A program made the position numbers and the translations under genes. 64,000 bases of DNA from Massospora cicadina (lineage: Eukaryota > Entomophthoromycota > Entomophthoromycetes > Entomophthorales > Entomophthoraceae), in the NCBI GenBank assembly GCA_022478985.1, contig JAKSZP010012229.1, forward strand, positions 1 to 64,000, written 5' to 3'. The notes beneath the pieces are model-generated. The model worked only from the letters and a program-made list of their open reading frames with translations. It was not told the origin of the DNA and searched no databases. Every line of letters begins with the position of its first letter. Within the stretch, counting starts at the first letter, position 1. Of this stretch, positions 1-10,555 are shown piece after piece.

Positions 1-200
1 GCGGCCTCTGCCAGTACCAACTCTTCTGCTTAGTTTATTCATGTCACCATCCTTTCATTGGTTTCAGTGTATTATTCTTTGATACTTTATCGCCTTGATT
101 TGAGGCGATCCAAAGCCCTTTCATTGAATGTCAACATCGCCTTATTGCCCTATTTTGAAGGCAACAGATAAGACCCATTATGACCCATTATCGCCTTATC
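1..200. other. Unassigned sequence with short palindromes
   Basis: No coding signal found. Two short inverted repeats share a sequence: 89-109 is a perfect 7-bp stem (ATCGCCT / AGGCGAT) with a 7-nt loop, and 190-211 is a related imperfect version. A third CGCCTTA...AAGGC copy lies between them near 136-165. They could belong to a repeat whose remainder lies outside the window, or to the 5' part of the adjacent LINE fragment. No function is assigned. Confidence 0.35.
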
Positions 201-755
201 TTAAAGCGACCAATCACTTATAGCTTTGAATCATCCTCAGCGGATTCTTTCCATTGATCCTTCAGCGGAAATCCTCCAATGATCCGTGTGGTTTTAATAG
301 TGGCTTGTCGTCCAGTCATATAAATTCTCAACTCCCCTATCCACCCACCCCTCAGGGCGTTAATAGTAGCAATAGCACTATGGACGAACCATACAATAGT
401 ACTGGAATCGTTTACATGAGCAACGCCTACAATCCAAGAAGCCATCAATTATTTCCACTTCCATATATTGGAACAAGTCCAAGCATGGATGTTTAGACAC
501 ATGACCCCCCATAACAGAAGGATAATCAACACATGGTTACCAATATGGTTCCTAAAGGTCGATTCTTTCCTTCAAACATGCTGCATCCAAGAATAAGCCA
601 GCATAACCCCCCTTCCCTACCGTCCTAAACTGGTGATCCTGGAGACAACAAGAGGGGCCTTGAACCCTCTGGGGTTTCTTTTAAATTCAAAATTCATTAG
701 TTTATCCCCACTATATCAGAAGTGCTTTTCATCTGGTCGATCTTCCCAAATAGAT
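200..755 (+). mobile_element. LINE 3' fragment (ORF2 C-terminus and 3' tail)
   Basis: Translating from about 351 in the frame of CTC AGG GCG gives a segment matching, residue for residue over much of its length, the C-terminus of the minus-strand LINE ORF2 at 4131-4400. Shared landmarks are LRAL.VA.A.WT.HTIVL, QAWMF and W.P.WF.K.D.FL.TC. The reading is broken by stops and frameshifts, including one just upstream of 351. The fragment ends at 734-751 in TGGTCGATCTTCCCAAAT, a version of the 3' tail seen on the other LINE-related copies. The 5' boundary is uncertain (about 200 or earlier) and no TSD was found. It sits directly against the Ty3/gypsy pol starting at 772, so it probably truncated or inserted into that element. 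Confidence 0.72.
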
Positions 756-771
756 AAGAGATGGAAGGGGT

Positions 772-3500
772 ATGTTGATTCCCCTTGAGGAAATAAAGCA
801 AGCTCACTGTATTGGATATATGGCGGATATGAGGTTACCCGCCAACCAATTTTTACGTACCCTACCTTCCGTTCATTTCTATTATGAACTAACACCAGCT
901 GAGCTGGATAAAGTCCACACCTTACTAGAGTCCTATAGCGACATCTTCTCTACCTCTGATATTGACTATGGGCACATGAGGGGTGGACTCATACCATTGA
1001 CATTGGCGACGCTCGGCCTATCCTCTCCAAACCCTACCACATATCCAAAGTTTAGGAGCTACAGATGCGGACGAAGCTCAAACAGAAGCTGGACACTGGG
1101 TTGTTGGTGCCTTCCCAAAGCCCTTGGTCATCCTCGCTCCTATTGATAAAGAAAAAATGGAGGTCAACAGGTAGTGATGGACTACCATAAGCTGAACAGC
1201 CTCACCAAGAAGGACAGCTAACCTATATTCCGCACTGATGACGCTCTGGCCCAGCTCTCTGGGTCTAAATTCTTTTCCGTCATGGACTTGGCTAGTGGGT
1301 ATTGAAAGATGTACCTTTCTCCACAGGATCAGGAGAAGTGCGCCCTTATCTGCAGCGAGATTTTGTTACAGCCCATTTGGCTACCTTAGGGGTTGTGTAA
1401 TGCGCCAGCCACTTTTCAGCAGGCGATGGATCATATGCTTCAGGATCTCAAGCTTAGCTGTGTGACTGTCTATCTCGATGACATCACAGTATTTTCCAAG
1501 ACCTTCAATGAGCACCTAGCTCAAATTAAGGAAGTGTTTTAAAGCTTGCGGGCATTAACATCAAGCTGAAGCACTCAAAATGTACTTTCTTCCAAAAGAA
1601 ATTGGATTTCCTTGGGCACAGTATCTCTCAAAATGGGATTCAGCCTCTTTAAGACAAGGTGGAAGCGATATCTAAAATGCCTGCACCCAAAACTCTTTAT
1701 GACATACAGGTATTTTTGAGCATGATGGGGTATTACCATCAATTCATCCCCATATACGCCCAGCTTAGTGAGCCCCTTGTACATCTTTTGGCGAAGAACA
1801 CCCCTTTCCATTGGGGTGCTTAACAAAAGGCCGCATTTATGATCCTGAAGAAATTATTGCAAAAAAGGCAAATACTCCGCCTCTATGACTATGGAAAGCC
1901 CTTTATGTTGTTCACGGATGCCTCTGATTATGCCGTTGGAGCTATCTTGGCTCATCTGGATGAAAACGTGGTCGATCATCCCATATTTTACTTCAGCAAG
2001 ATGCTCTCAAATGCTGAGCGCAACTACAGCGTCACTAAAAAGGAGTGCCTTGCTGTCTTACTTGCGGCTAAATTCTATCACCCTTTCCTATATGGGACAT
2101 CGTTCAAAGTAATTACTGGCCATGCCTAATTAAAGTGGTTGCATAATATGAAAGATCTCACTAGGAGGTTGGCTCTCTGGGCTCTTAAGCTCCAGCAATA
2201 TGATATGACCCTTGAGCACCAAGATGGGACCCACCATATGAACGTTGATGGGCTGACATGGCTTCCTGTCCTTCATCTTGACAGTAGTGAAGCTGAGAGG
2301 TTGCATAACCTCCTAATAAACTCCTGACGTGTGGTCTTATGAAGATGAACCAGTACAGAAGATGCTAGCTCGGCACTTCCACAACACAAAGGTAGAGAAC
2401 GGAAAATTATGTAAGAAAGTAGGTATAAATTGGTTGCACTATCTCCAACCATCTGAGCGAGTCCTTGTCATTTTAAAGTCTTACACTATCATGGGGGATG
2501 GCGGAGTATGCAAAACCTATGAGTGGATAAAAGAGCGATACTAATGGGAGAGCATCATGGAAACCATAACTGAAGTCTTGGATGCATTCCACACCTGTAA
2601 AAACAAACCAGATTCAAGACCCAATATCAGTAGCAACATACAACGCCCCAACAACTCTTCCAAACCATAAGTTTGGACGTGGTAGGTCCTCTCCCTCAGA
2701 CTACAGGTGGAAAATCGTTATATCTTGGTTGGTATTGATCATTTCAACAACCGGGTTGAAGCTGCTGCTCTCCCCGCTCAGACTGCCAAAGCCACAACTA
2801 CCTTCTTACACCAGTACATCTTCACCTGGCATGGTTGCCCCCAGATTCTTCTATGTGAGAATGGTAAAAATTCTACCTCATGAGTGGTAAAGCTCCTCAC
2901 CACTTCCATGGGAGCTCAACAACTCTTCTCAGCCCCCTATAACCCATCTACAAATGGTGCTGTAGAAAGAGTTAACGGAAACCTGGTCTCTAAACCACAA
3001 AATGGCCAGTTCAGATCCTCTTCACTGAGATCTCTACTTACCCAGTGCCTTCATGGCCTACCAGATTAGCTACCATTGCATCCTCAAGATGTCCCCTTTC
3101 CGTGTGTTATAAGGGTGAGAACCTGGGGTGCCAGCATTATTAGACAAGGGTATTTTATCTATCAGGACTGATCCTGAACAAGCCACGAAAAGTTGGCCAA
3201 CACATCATCCAATTATAATCAGAGGCCATGACTAATTTAGCATAGAATGTTACCAAAGAAGGCCAAGCCGCAAATGAGCTCAGGGGTCCTCTTCCTTCAT
3301 TCTAACTATTCAACATGGTACTGTATTAACACAACTGAATTACTTCAAGAAGTGTAAAGCTTAGTCTGTCTAGAAAGGCCCATATGCAATCACTTATAAG
3401 CGAGGGGATGTGTACTCTATCAAGTCCCTTGCTACTGGAGTTACTGTGAACAGTGTCCATGGCCAATCCTTGCACCTTTACTCTTCTTCTAAAACTCTCA
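772..3500 (+). pseudogene. pol: Ty3/gypsy pol remnant (reverse transcriptase, RNase H, integrase)
   Basis: A broken polyprotein read across several frames. 772-1146 is the region before the RT fingers (FSTSDIDYG). 1165-1545 is the RT, with KFFSVMDLASGY ending in a TGA at 1303-1305, then GLCNAPATFQ and the catalytic YLDD at 1471-1482. 1839-2327 is RNase H (FTDASDYAVGAIL, then NYSVTKKECLAV), with a stop at 2127-2129. 2329-3069 is the integrase, with a GIDHF core and a NPSTNGAVERVN segment. The order PR-RT-RNase H-INT is that of Metaviridae. No gag or protease precedes it; the LINE fragment abuts instead. Frameshifts and stops in every domain make it non-functional. Confidence 0.88.
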
Positions 3501-3510
3501 AAGGGGGTAA
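3500..3510 (+). other. Polypurine tract of the first Ty3/gypsy element
   Basis: AAAGGGGGTAA lies immediately before TGTTGG. A purine run next to a TG start is the usual plus-strand priming site at the edge of a 3' LTR. It lies about 430 bp after the integrase remnant, as expected. Confidence 0.6.
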
Positions 3511-4069
3511 TGTTGGACAATTACAAGTCCAATTGTGTAGTAAGAGTGTTTCAGTTAATATTACAGATGGTAATATAGAGGAAATCGGCCAAAAGACCCT
3601 GGCTGATTCTCGGTGGAAACCATTGAATCAGGGCAATAAATTTTATCATAATACTTGGCAAAACCCTATGAGTTCAGGTGGCTGGATTGTCCCAAATCAT
3701 GGACTGAATCTGGGAAGACCATTGAAAGCTCCTCTCCAGGCCACAGATAACTTGGTACAGCCTACCCTGTGAAGACTAACCCCTTTTATAGGGTCAGAGG
3801 GGGTACAAATAAGTGCAGAAATTTTCCCATAAATGATTGAGTAAAATTTATCAACTCCCTACCTCACAGATCTAAACTGCCTGCCTGTCATTGCCCTCCA
3901 TCGGCCATTTTCTGAAATAAGGCGAGTTTTAAAAGATCTGATAGGTTCACCGCCCATATTGTCTAATTCAAAATTTAACTAGCAATCTGAACTTTGAGCC
4001 TTGAAACTTTAAATACTATGTATCAAATTATTAAGAGAGTTCGTTTCTTGATCCCCATGATAAATTAAT
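3511..4069 (+). repeat. 3' LTR of the first Ty3/gypsy element (interrupted)
   Basis: Begins TGTTGGACAA after the polypurine tract. The LTR appears to be interrupted at 4070 by the LINE, and any remainder would resume at 9370. The sequence just before the insertion (AGAGTTCGTTTCTTGATCCC) resembles an LTR R-U5 region, but the downstream end is not defined. No matching 5' LTR is visible, consistent with 5' truncation, so this rests on the polypurine tract and position alone. The in-frame run at 3410-3772 is taken as chance reading in the LTR and its flank. Confidence 0.5.
4052..4069. repeat. Target-site duplication, left copy
   Basis: TCCCCATGATAAATTAAT is identical to 9352-9369. The two copies exactly bracket the minus-strand LINE, so they are read as the duplicated target of its target-primed insertion. 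Confidence 0.93.
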
Positions 4070-4130
4070 TTTAAATTTTAAATTTATTGTGGGGAAGGCC
4101 GACCATGGGATGGACACTTCCAAATATGAC

Positions 4131-5490
4131 TCAGACGAGACAAAACTTAGTACCAGGGGAGGCACCCCAGAGAAGCGATGCTATCTCTTGTTGCCAGCGG
4201 GAACGCCACTTATGGGAAGGGGAGGGAACGTGTGTAGGGGACGTAGCCACTATTGAGCACGTGTGGAGGAAGGGGTCTGATTTGATGAACCAGAATGGGA
4301 ACCAGGAGGAGACCAGCTGTCGGCGACGCGGTGGGAGATATCCAAACATCCACGCTTGAAAGTGATCCACCAAATGAGACCGGAATCTGTGGACAGCTTC
4401 AGGGAGGGTGGGGATGGATCCAACGATGGCATCCAAGACAATCGTGTGGATAGTCCACATGGCGCTTGCAACCACCAGAGCACGGAGGGAGGGTGGGAGG
4501 GGGAGGCCATTGATGAAGCAAACATATCTCTTGACAGACTGAAGGGATGTGTTTGATCCTGGCCTAGCAGACGTTGGACTGCGCCATATTACTTTAGAGG
4601 TGGGGCACTTCTCCAGGCGGTGGAACAGCGTTCCATACTGGCCACACACGACACAGGATGAGTGTAAAGCATTAGAGCGCTCAGCTGTATGATACACCTG
4701 CCTCAGGCAGCGCCACACATGGGAGCGGACTTGAGGCTGCAACAGAGGATGGTGTGCGTATTTCCAGATAGTCTTTTGGGTCTCAGTAGAATAAGGGATG
4801 TCCATCATGTCCAGGTAGTCCACCCTGGATAGGACATGGGGCCAAATGGGGATCACGCCATCATGGATGGGTAGCCCCTGTACCTCTTGTGTGAACTGAG
4901 GAGAGGGGCGGCCTCTTCAGGTTGTATGTCCACTAATACAAATTCTCCACTCTGCGCTTCTGCATGGAGAGTAGGATTCGTTTGTAGTGGGTTTTGGTCC
5001 CGTGAGGACCTGTGGCTGATGTGTGTGATGCGAGGTATTTCATCAGGGAGTGGGGGTTTGATGGATTGTTGAGGCCCAAGGCTTGGGAGAAGTTGGAGCG
5101 GGCCGCGCGGGACCAGTGTTGGGATGGGAGTGTAGGAGCAGTGACGGCCGCAATCCAGGTACCCAGGATCTTGGCGGCATGGGCTTTGAAGTCAAGTAGG
5201 CCCATGCCACCATGATGATGAGGGCCAAACATGACCTCTAGCCATACTGGTGGAGGGCGTCCTGACCAAAGCCAACCTTGTAGCAAAGCATACAGGGATT
5301 TGAAGAAGCTTGGGGAGAAGGGGATGGCGTGGGCTCCAAACCAGACTTTGGATAGGAGCATAGAGTTGGCAAGAACAACCCTGCCAGTGAGGGTAGTAGG
5401 GTGGGCTCTGAGAGAGGCGATTCGCTTCGTCACGTTGTCCAGTATATAGCACTCCATTACTGCTGACGCGTATCCACCTGCCTTCACCAC
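4131..5490 (-). pseudogene. LINE ORF2, thumb region and C-terminal zinc motif
   Basis: Two open stretches in different frames. 5490-4933 covers the region after the RT palm: TLTGRVVLANSMLLSKVWF, then the GW(L/M)WSG.PPPVW segment and GGMGLLDF. 4856-4131 holds CVVCGQYGTLFHRLEKC, a C-x2-C-x7-H-x4-C motif at the site where LINE ORF2 proteins carry a zinc-binding domain. Downstream come a QAWMF segment and a tryptophan-rich end, with a stop at 4131. About 80 bp with stops and a frame change separate the two. The same region is recognisable in the LINE fragments at 200-755 and 29811-31108. Confidence 0.85.
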
Positions 5491-6917
5491 ACGCCCAGAT
5501 GGCGTACCAGTCCTATGGTAGGTCGTGGCACAAAGGGGAGCACCAGTGGAGCGGTGTGTTTTGAGTTAGTAAGGCGTGGACGTGGGCGAGCAGATGGGCC
5601 GGGTTGGGAACTACTTGCTGGGGCCCAGCAGTTCTGAAACCGACTAAGGAGGATGATTTCGGTTTTGGAGGCGTTCAGTGCCGCGTTGCTTACCTGGGAA
5701 TATTCCTGGATGAGGGCTTCAAGCGCGCGTGCATCTTTGTTATTAGACACCCCAACCACGCAATCATCTGCAAATGCCATCATCTTGACTGGGGTTTGGC
5801 CTGGCACATGGACCCCAGTGAGTTGGGCATTTTACATTTCGCAGTAGTGGGTCAAGGCTGAAGTTGTATAAGAGTGGGCTCAGGGGGTCCCCTTGTCGCA
5901 GGCCCCTTTGAGGACGGACTACTTCCGTTAGGAAACCTGGGCCGCGCACCGCCATTGTTGCAGATTCCGTGAGCAGCATCACCCAGTTAATGAAGCGGGG
6001 AGGTAGGCGGAATTGTTGGAGGAAGGCCCTAAGGTATTCCGAGTTTACTCTATCATAGGCCTTTTGTTGGTCCAAGGATACAAGTGCCCCAGAGGCTGTG
6101 GACTGACACACATTAGCCACAGAGTGCACGTTATCCCAAATCGACTTTCTGAGGATGAAACCAAATTGTTCTGGGGAGATGGTGGCAGATGCTACAGTCC
6201 CTAAACGGTTAGCCATGATTTTTGTTAAAATTTTGGTGTCTGTGTTTGTTAGAGAAATGGGGCGCCAGTTGGCTAAGTCTAGCCTATCCCCTTTCTTGAA
6301 GAGTGTGACTATAAAGGCCTCATGTCCTCCTGGTAGGAGGCGCGTTTCCAACAGGCTTTGGTTGAGTGAGGCTAGCAGCAATGGGGATATATATTTAAAA
6401 TATTTTTTGTAGAACTCATATGGAATGCCATCTGGGCCTAGGCATTTTCGGTTTGGCGCACCACAAATGGTAGTCCATAATTTGTTCGGAGTAATTAAAT
6501 TCATTATTTATGGGTATTGGAAAATGGTGCGGATATGAGCTCTGTTGAGAAATTCCGCCATTTTGGCTGGCTGAATTGGTTCAGCTCGGTATAGCTCGGA
6601 GTAGTATCTTTGCATTTTGATTGCCACTTCAGCTGGTGTGTCCACAATAGAATTATCCAATCTTCGCACCTGTGTGCAGGCCACACTCTGGCGTGGTGCA
6701 AACTTTTTTTGAAGAAGTATGCGGTGCACTTGTCACCTTTAGTGATGCATGTGGCCCTGTATTGGACACAAACCCATTGTTTGTGTTGCCTTTCAAGTGC
6801 GTTGAGGTGGGCGGCTGCCTCCACCCACTTCTGGCCCCATGCAGGGCTATATCCTGAGGCTGGAATGTTGGACTCCAAGTGAGCCAATTCCGCCAGCACG
6901 CGTGATATAACCGCCAA
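5484..6917 (-). pseudogene. LINE ORF2, reverse transcriptase domain
   Basis: Minus-strand stretches 6917-6504, 6504-5764 and 5807-5484 carry the ordered LINE RT blocks: KCLGPDGIPYEFYKK, then LFKKGDR...NWRPISL, PEQFGF, LVSLDQQKAYDRV (first catalytic Asp), QRGLRQGDPLSPLLYN and FADD (catalytic pair). In vivo this enzyme would copy element RNA onto nicked target DNA. The catalytic motifs are intact as residues but lie in three frames. Frameshifts fall near 6700 and 5800, with a stop just before the Met at 6504. The KAYDRV and RQGDPLSP blocks firmly separate it from LTR-element RTs. Confidence 0.93.
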
Positions 6918-6923
6918 TGTGGC

Positions 6924-7833
6924 TCATGAGCATCTGGATGAGAGATGGCGATAGTGGTGGATGGTGTCTTCTTTGAAAGATGCATATGTGGAAATGGGGT
7001 CCGCACAAAACGGTGCAACAAACAATTTTGCCAAAGTTGCCTCTTCCATCCACATGGAAAATCCTGGCGACGCGAGCTCTGGGGGGCAGATATTGCACCA
7101 ATGTGGGGCCTTTGCAACTGTGACGGGTAAGTGGTATGTTATTGAGACCAGTTGGTGGTCGGAGAATTCCATTTTCGTTGTTTTGAAGTGGGAGATGTGG
7201 GGTTGGAATTTCTTCGGTGCTAGAATAAGGTCGATGCGGGTCATGGACCTTAATTGGCCATTATGGATGTGGGGATGCGTCATGTTTTTGAGCAGTGGGG
7301 CATGTTGCAGCAGCGCATCCATTAACCCAAGGGTGGCTTTTAGAACACATAGTTCTACATGACCCTGTGGGGCGTGGGGTGAGGGCAGCCACCGGTCCGT
7401 TGGTGAGGTTAGCCAACAGTTCATGGCACCAATAAGGAAAGAATCGGGGGGTAGCAGGAGGGATTTGACTGACAAGAAAAATTCCTGACGCTCTTGTGCA
7501 CCGTTTGGGGTGTAAATGTTGACGATTGTGTGTGCAACATCAGCCCATGAGAAGGTGACAATGAGTGCTCAGCCATTTAGGAATGTTCTGAAGATGTAAA
7601 TTTGAAAAATTGTTTTTCCGAATTAGCACCCCACAGTGCTTTGACCAAAAGGATAGGGATGGTAGGAGCATTGTTTTCCAAGCTTCCTCGGAACCTTGTG
7701 GACAGTGGGTTTCCTGGATGGCCAGGATATCCACGGGTAAATTGTTTTGTAAAAAACTCAGTTTCCTAGCTTGGGAAGGGGAGGCCTTGAGTCTGGCGAT
7801 ATTCAGCATCCCTAGAGTGAAGGTTTCCCCCAT
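6924..7833 (-). pseudogene. LINE ORF2 start and apurinic-type endonuclease domain
   Basis: ORF2 opens with ATG at 7833, six bases after the ORF1 stop. The first stretch (7833-7540) has LNIARL and DILAIQETH, the first and second blocks of exonuclease-endonuclease-phosphatase nucleases. The frame then breaks. 7475-6924 gives GAMNCWL at the usual GDFN position, with the catalytic Asp replaced by Ala. It then gives RIDLIL and FSDHQLVSI near the C-terminal end, so the SDH triad member is kept. The enzyme would nick chromosomal DNA to prime reverse transcription. The frameshift between 7540 and 7475 and the GDFN change make this copy inactive. Confidence 0.85.
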
Positions 7834-7839
7834 CGCACC

Positions 7840-9254
7840 TTAGGTGTGAGGGGGTGGGTCCCCAGGCCCACCAGCCTCTTCCAGGTCCCCATGTGCTTTC
7901 ACAGTAGTGCAGGTATTAGCAGCAACACTATCAGGGTTTTTGTTAATTTTTGTGGAAAGAGTCACATTGGCTTTGGCCTTCGCTTTTTGTTTTCCCAACG
8001 TTGGACAAATTTTTTGCAGTGCGGATAAGTTTGGTGCACCGTTGAGTGGGGCAAAAAATTTTTTTTTGGTTGGAATAGGTCCCAAGTCAGTTTTAACCAG
8101 GGCTTGGGTGCAGTGATTGGGTGAGATCAAATCTCCCATCAGATCCTCGGATTGAGTGGCCCATTCAGCATGGGCCTCCCAATTTGATTAGGTGATGGAT
8201 TCCCGAGTTGCTTCCACTGCAAAGGTCTCCATGTCCTCCTGGCGTTGTGAGTGTGGGATGGTGGTGGTGGCCTTGGCCGCTTCCTTGGCCGCGGTCCTAT
8301 GGGCCTGCTTGGCCTTCTTCCACTCCTGCAGGGAGATGGGCTTCACCAATAGGTAGCAGCCTTATGCTCCCCACGGGAAAGCCTCCTTGGTGCTTGCAGT
8401 TTATTCGTAGTGCGCCTCTCCGCTGGCCATGGCCGCCGAGGGGTGCTCTTGGAATGTGACGCCCTCTTTGATGGGGCATGCGTGCGCCTTATGGCCGAAC
8501 ACATCACAGTGGGTGCAAATGGGGGCGCGCTGTCCACGGTTACCTGGAATGGGTGGGTGATGTGCCCTGTGATGTCAATAAAGGTGGAGTGCGGGATCTG
8601 GGTTAGGTCCTTCGCAATCTCCTCAGTTGGGGTCAGAACTGCAATGGCTTTGCCGGTGCACAGGTGTGGCATCAGCATGAAATGTTGCATTTCGAAAGAT
8701 TGTATCTTGCCATATATGGTGAGACCATCTTTCAGGTGTTGCTCCAAAATGTCACGTTTTACCGTAGTAGGCAAAAAGTCAAACGTGAGGAAAATTTGGT
8801 TTGATTTTGTCCATCTGGTGCATTTAGTTTTGACAACCTGTTGCCCTTTGGGGAGGTCGACCACTATGCGCACCACTGAAGCCTCATCTGCTGCTATTTT
8901 GCTTTCGAAACCTAGGTCCAGCCAATCGTGTGACATGGAGTGAGGTGCAATGTACACCGCGGTCGGGAAAATTTTGTGTACATCTTCACAAAATTTTTCC
9001 CATAGGGCCGTTTTTTGGATGTCCAGATACACACGGACTCTGAATTCTACCAACAAAAGTGGCTGGGAATGTGGCGTGTTGATGTACTGGTTGCATTGTG
9101 CTTGCCACGTGAGTATCTTTGGGGAAATTGTGACCACCAGTTTTTTTAGATTTTTTTCTATTCTGCCGGATTCTCCGTGGCGTTTTTGAACGTTAGAGGC
9201 CGCGGGCCTTCCGCCTGCTCCTCTTGCCTTGCTTGCCCAACTGCTCCCAGACAT
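7840..9254 (-). pseudogene. LINE ORF1 (RNA-binding, CCHC zinc-knuckle protein), broken
   Basis: ATG at 9254 opens a stretch running in one frame to about 8560, then shifts to the frame that continues to the stop at 7842-7840; the whole is about 470 codons. The middle has WLDLGFESK and FLTFDFLP segments suggestive of an RNA-recognition fold. After the frameshift comes CTHCDVFGHKAHAC (about 8471-8520), a perfect C-x2-C-x4-H-x4-C zinc knuckle, then a Lys/Ala-rich stretch. Three in-frame TAA codons (near 8404, 8368 and 8187) interrupt the second part, at least one plausibly from CAA. ORF1 proteins coat element RNA in the ribonucleoprotein particle. The ORF1-only elements at 22668-24567 and 25744-27663 encode recognisable relatives. 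Confidence 0.82.
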
Positions 9255-9351
9255 GGGTGCAGACTAATCCCCTCTATGAGATTATCAAACTAGATTTAGT
9301 CTTGAATTGAATGGGTTGCAAAAGTGTTTGCAACGAGAAAGAAAAGTTTTT

Positions 9352-9369
9352 TCCCCATGATAAATTAAT
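9352..9369. repeat. Target-site duplication, right copy
   Basis: Identical over 18 bp to 4052-4069. It marks the 5' end of the minus-strand LINE. Confidence 0.93.
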
Positions 9370-9890
9370 AAAAGCTACAAATTAAACTTTTTAGTATTTA
9401 TTAGTTTTTGTTATTTTATTATAAGTGGTGAGAAAAAAAATCCTTTTCATTTAATTGTTAAATCTTGAGATTAAAAAGCATCAGTGAGCCTTTTTAACGC
9501 CAAAAATCCAGCAACTACAATATCTAGGCATTTTAGTCCTAAATTAACTAAAACCCAAATTACTAGTAAAAAAGTTTATTAATAATAAGATCACTTCTTA
9601 AAGGAATAATCTCATACAGATATAGTATCTTGACACCCTAATGCCCTCCTATTTGAATTGCCAGCATTTATTGCTAGGGCATAGCTTTACACTCATCAAC
9701 ATGCAACTTCAGAATGCCCTTGGTCAGAACTTCCTTTGACTCAATTTCCCAGGCTAGGCGATCCTTCCCTCAAGCTGGTAAACTATCAGACACTTACTTG
9801 GAAAATAAGATAGTCTGAATCATCAAATTAATTTTTAATATTAACTTGGAGCTTAACCCTTCAGAAGCCTAAAATAATCAGTACTTTTAA
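9370..9890. other. AT-rich stretch without identified feature
   Basis: Starts as the right flank of the LINE insertion, so its first part may be the rest of the interrupted Ty3/gypsy 3' LTR. No reading frame, LTR end or known element seen. Confidence 0.4.
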
Positions 9891-10555
9891 ATTATATCAA
9901 GGGATTATCTCCAACCAATCCACTAGTATCAGAACACATTAGAAAAACATAAACTGGCTTAAGTTTCAACAGCATTATAACCAATTTAGCCCAGATTCTT
10001 CCAACTTTATCAGTTCAGAATTATAGACTTGCTCAGTTCTATTCATGGATACCAGTTTTAGTATACTATGAACCATATTAGAGCTTTCAATGCTGTCATA
10101 TCATATCATTGGCAGCTAAAAGGCTTTACTAAACGCATGTGATGAGGAAATGGATGCTTTATAAAAAATTTGATAGCACTAGTCACAAAAATGGAATGGG
10201 AACGTCTGCTCTCATGAAAGGATCAGGGAAGAGTAACATAGAGAAAATATATCGATGTGACACTCTAGGTTAAACAACCTAACTTAGGAGCCAATTAAGA
10301 TTTTCAAAAAGGTGTTAAGCTTTTGAAGGAGAAGGCTAAGGAGATATGCCGCCAGAAGAATTATACTTTTTATTTTTAATTTGAATATGTTTAAACCTGA
10401 TAGACCCTTTTCATATAAACTGATGTTCCAAAAGGTCTCCTTATAAGTGCAGAGGCCTCAACTTCCATTATCTGCAACTAAAAGCAATTTTTTAAGTTTA
10501 TATACTGGGTAGCTAAATTCTAACAAAACCTGAAATTGGGGTGTCTAATCCAGTC
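9890..10555 (+). repeat. Degenerate repeat unit, copy 1
   Basis: Shares a long ordered series of blocks with the next copy: TTATAGACTTGCTCAGT (10021), GGCAGCTAAA (about 10110), ATGGAATGGGAACGTCT (about 10190) and GATCAGGGAAGAG (about 10220). It then runs on to CTGATGTTCCAAAAGGTCTCC and a GGGGTGTCTAAT segment that recurs at 24,568-24,760 and about 27,790. The block order is the same in every copy. Its distance to the next copy is about 670 bp rather than ~1,070, so part of the unit is missing. No long ORF; noncoding repeat. Confidence 0.7.

Larger units (their letters stand above)
4070..9351 (-). mobile_element. Near full-length LINE (non-LTR retrotransposon), 5.28 kb
   Basis: On the minus strand it has a ~97-bp 5' leader (9351-9255), ORF1 (9254-7840), a 6-bp gap, ORF2 (7833 to 4131) and a short 3' UTR. 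The 3' end is an A/T-rich tail (4070-4087) after the motif TGGTCGGCCTTCCCCACA at 4105-4088. ORF2 has an apurinic-type endonuclease, reverse transcriptase and C-terminal CCHC motif, the layout of L1/Tx1-type LINEs. A perfect 18-bp TSD flanks it and both ends look intact, so it probably inserted at full length. It landed in what appears to be the 3' LTR of the Ty3/gypsy element to its left. Base composition is much more GC-rich than the surroundings. Several frameshifts and stops show it is now dead. Confidence 0.92.

Noticed and set aside
3410..3772. 120-codon ORF after the first Ty3/gypsy integrase
   Set aside because: Crosses the polypurine tract and LTR start; no env-like signal peptide or membrane segment, so not an envelope gene.
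8410..8943. 177-codon plus-strand ORF
   Set aside because: Lies antisense to LINE ORF1, which has recognisable motifs in the minus-strand frames; GC-rich sequence gives long shadow frames.
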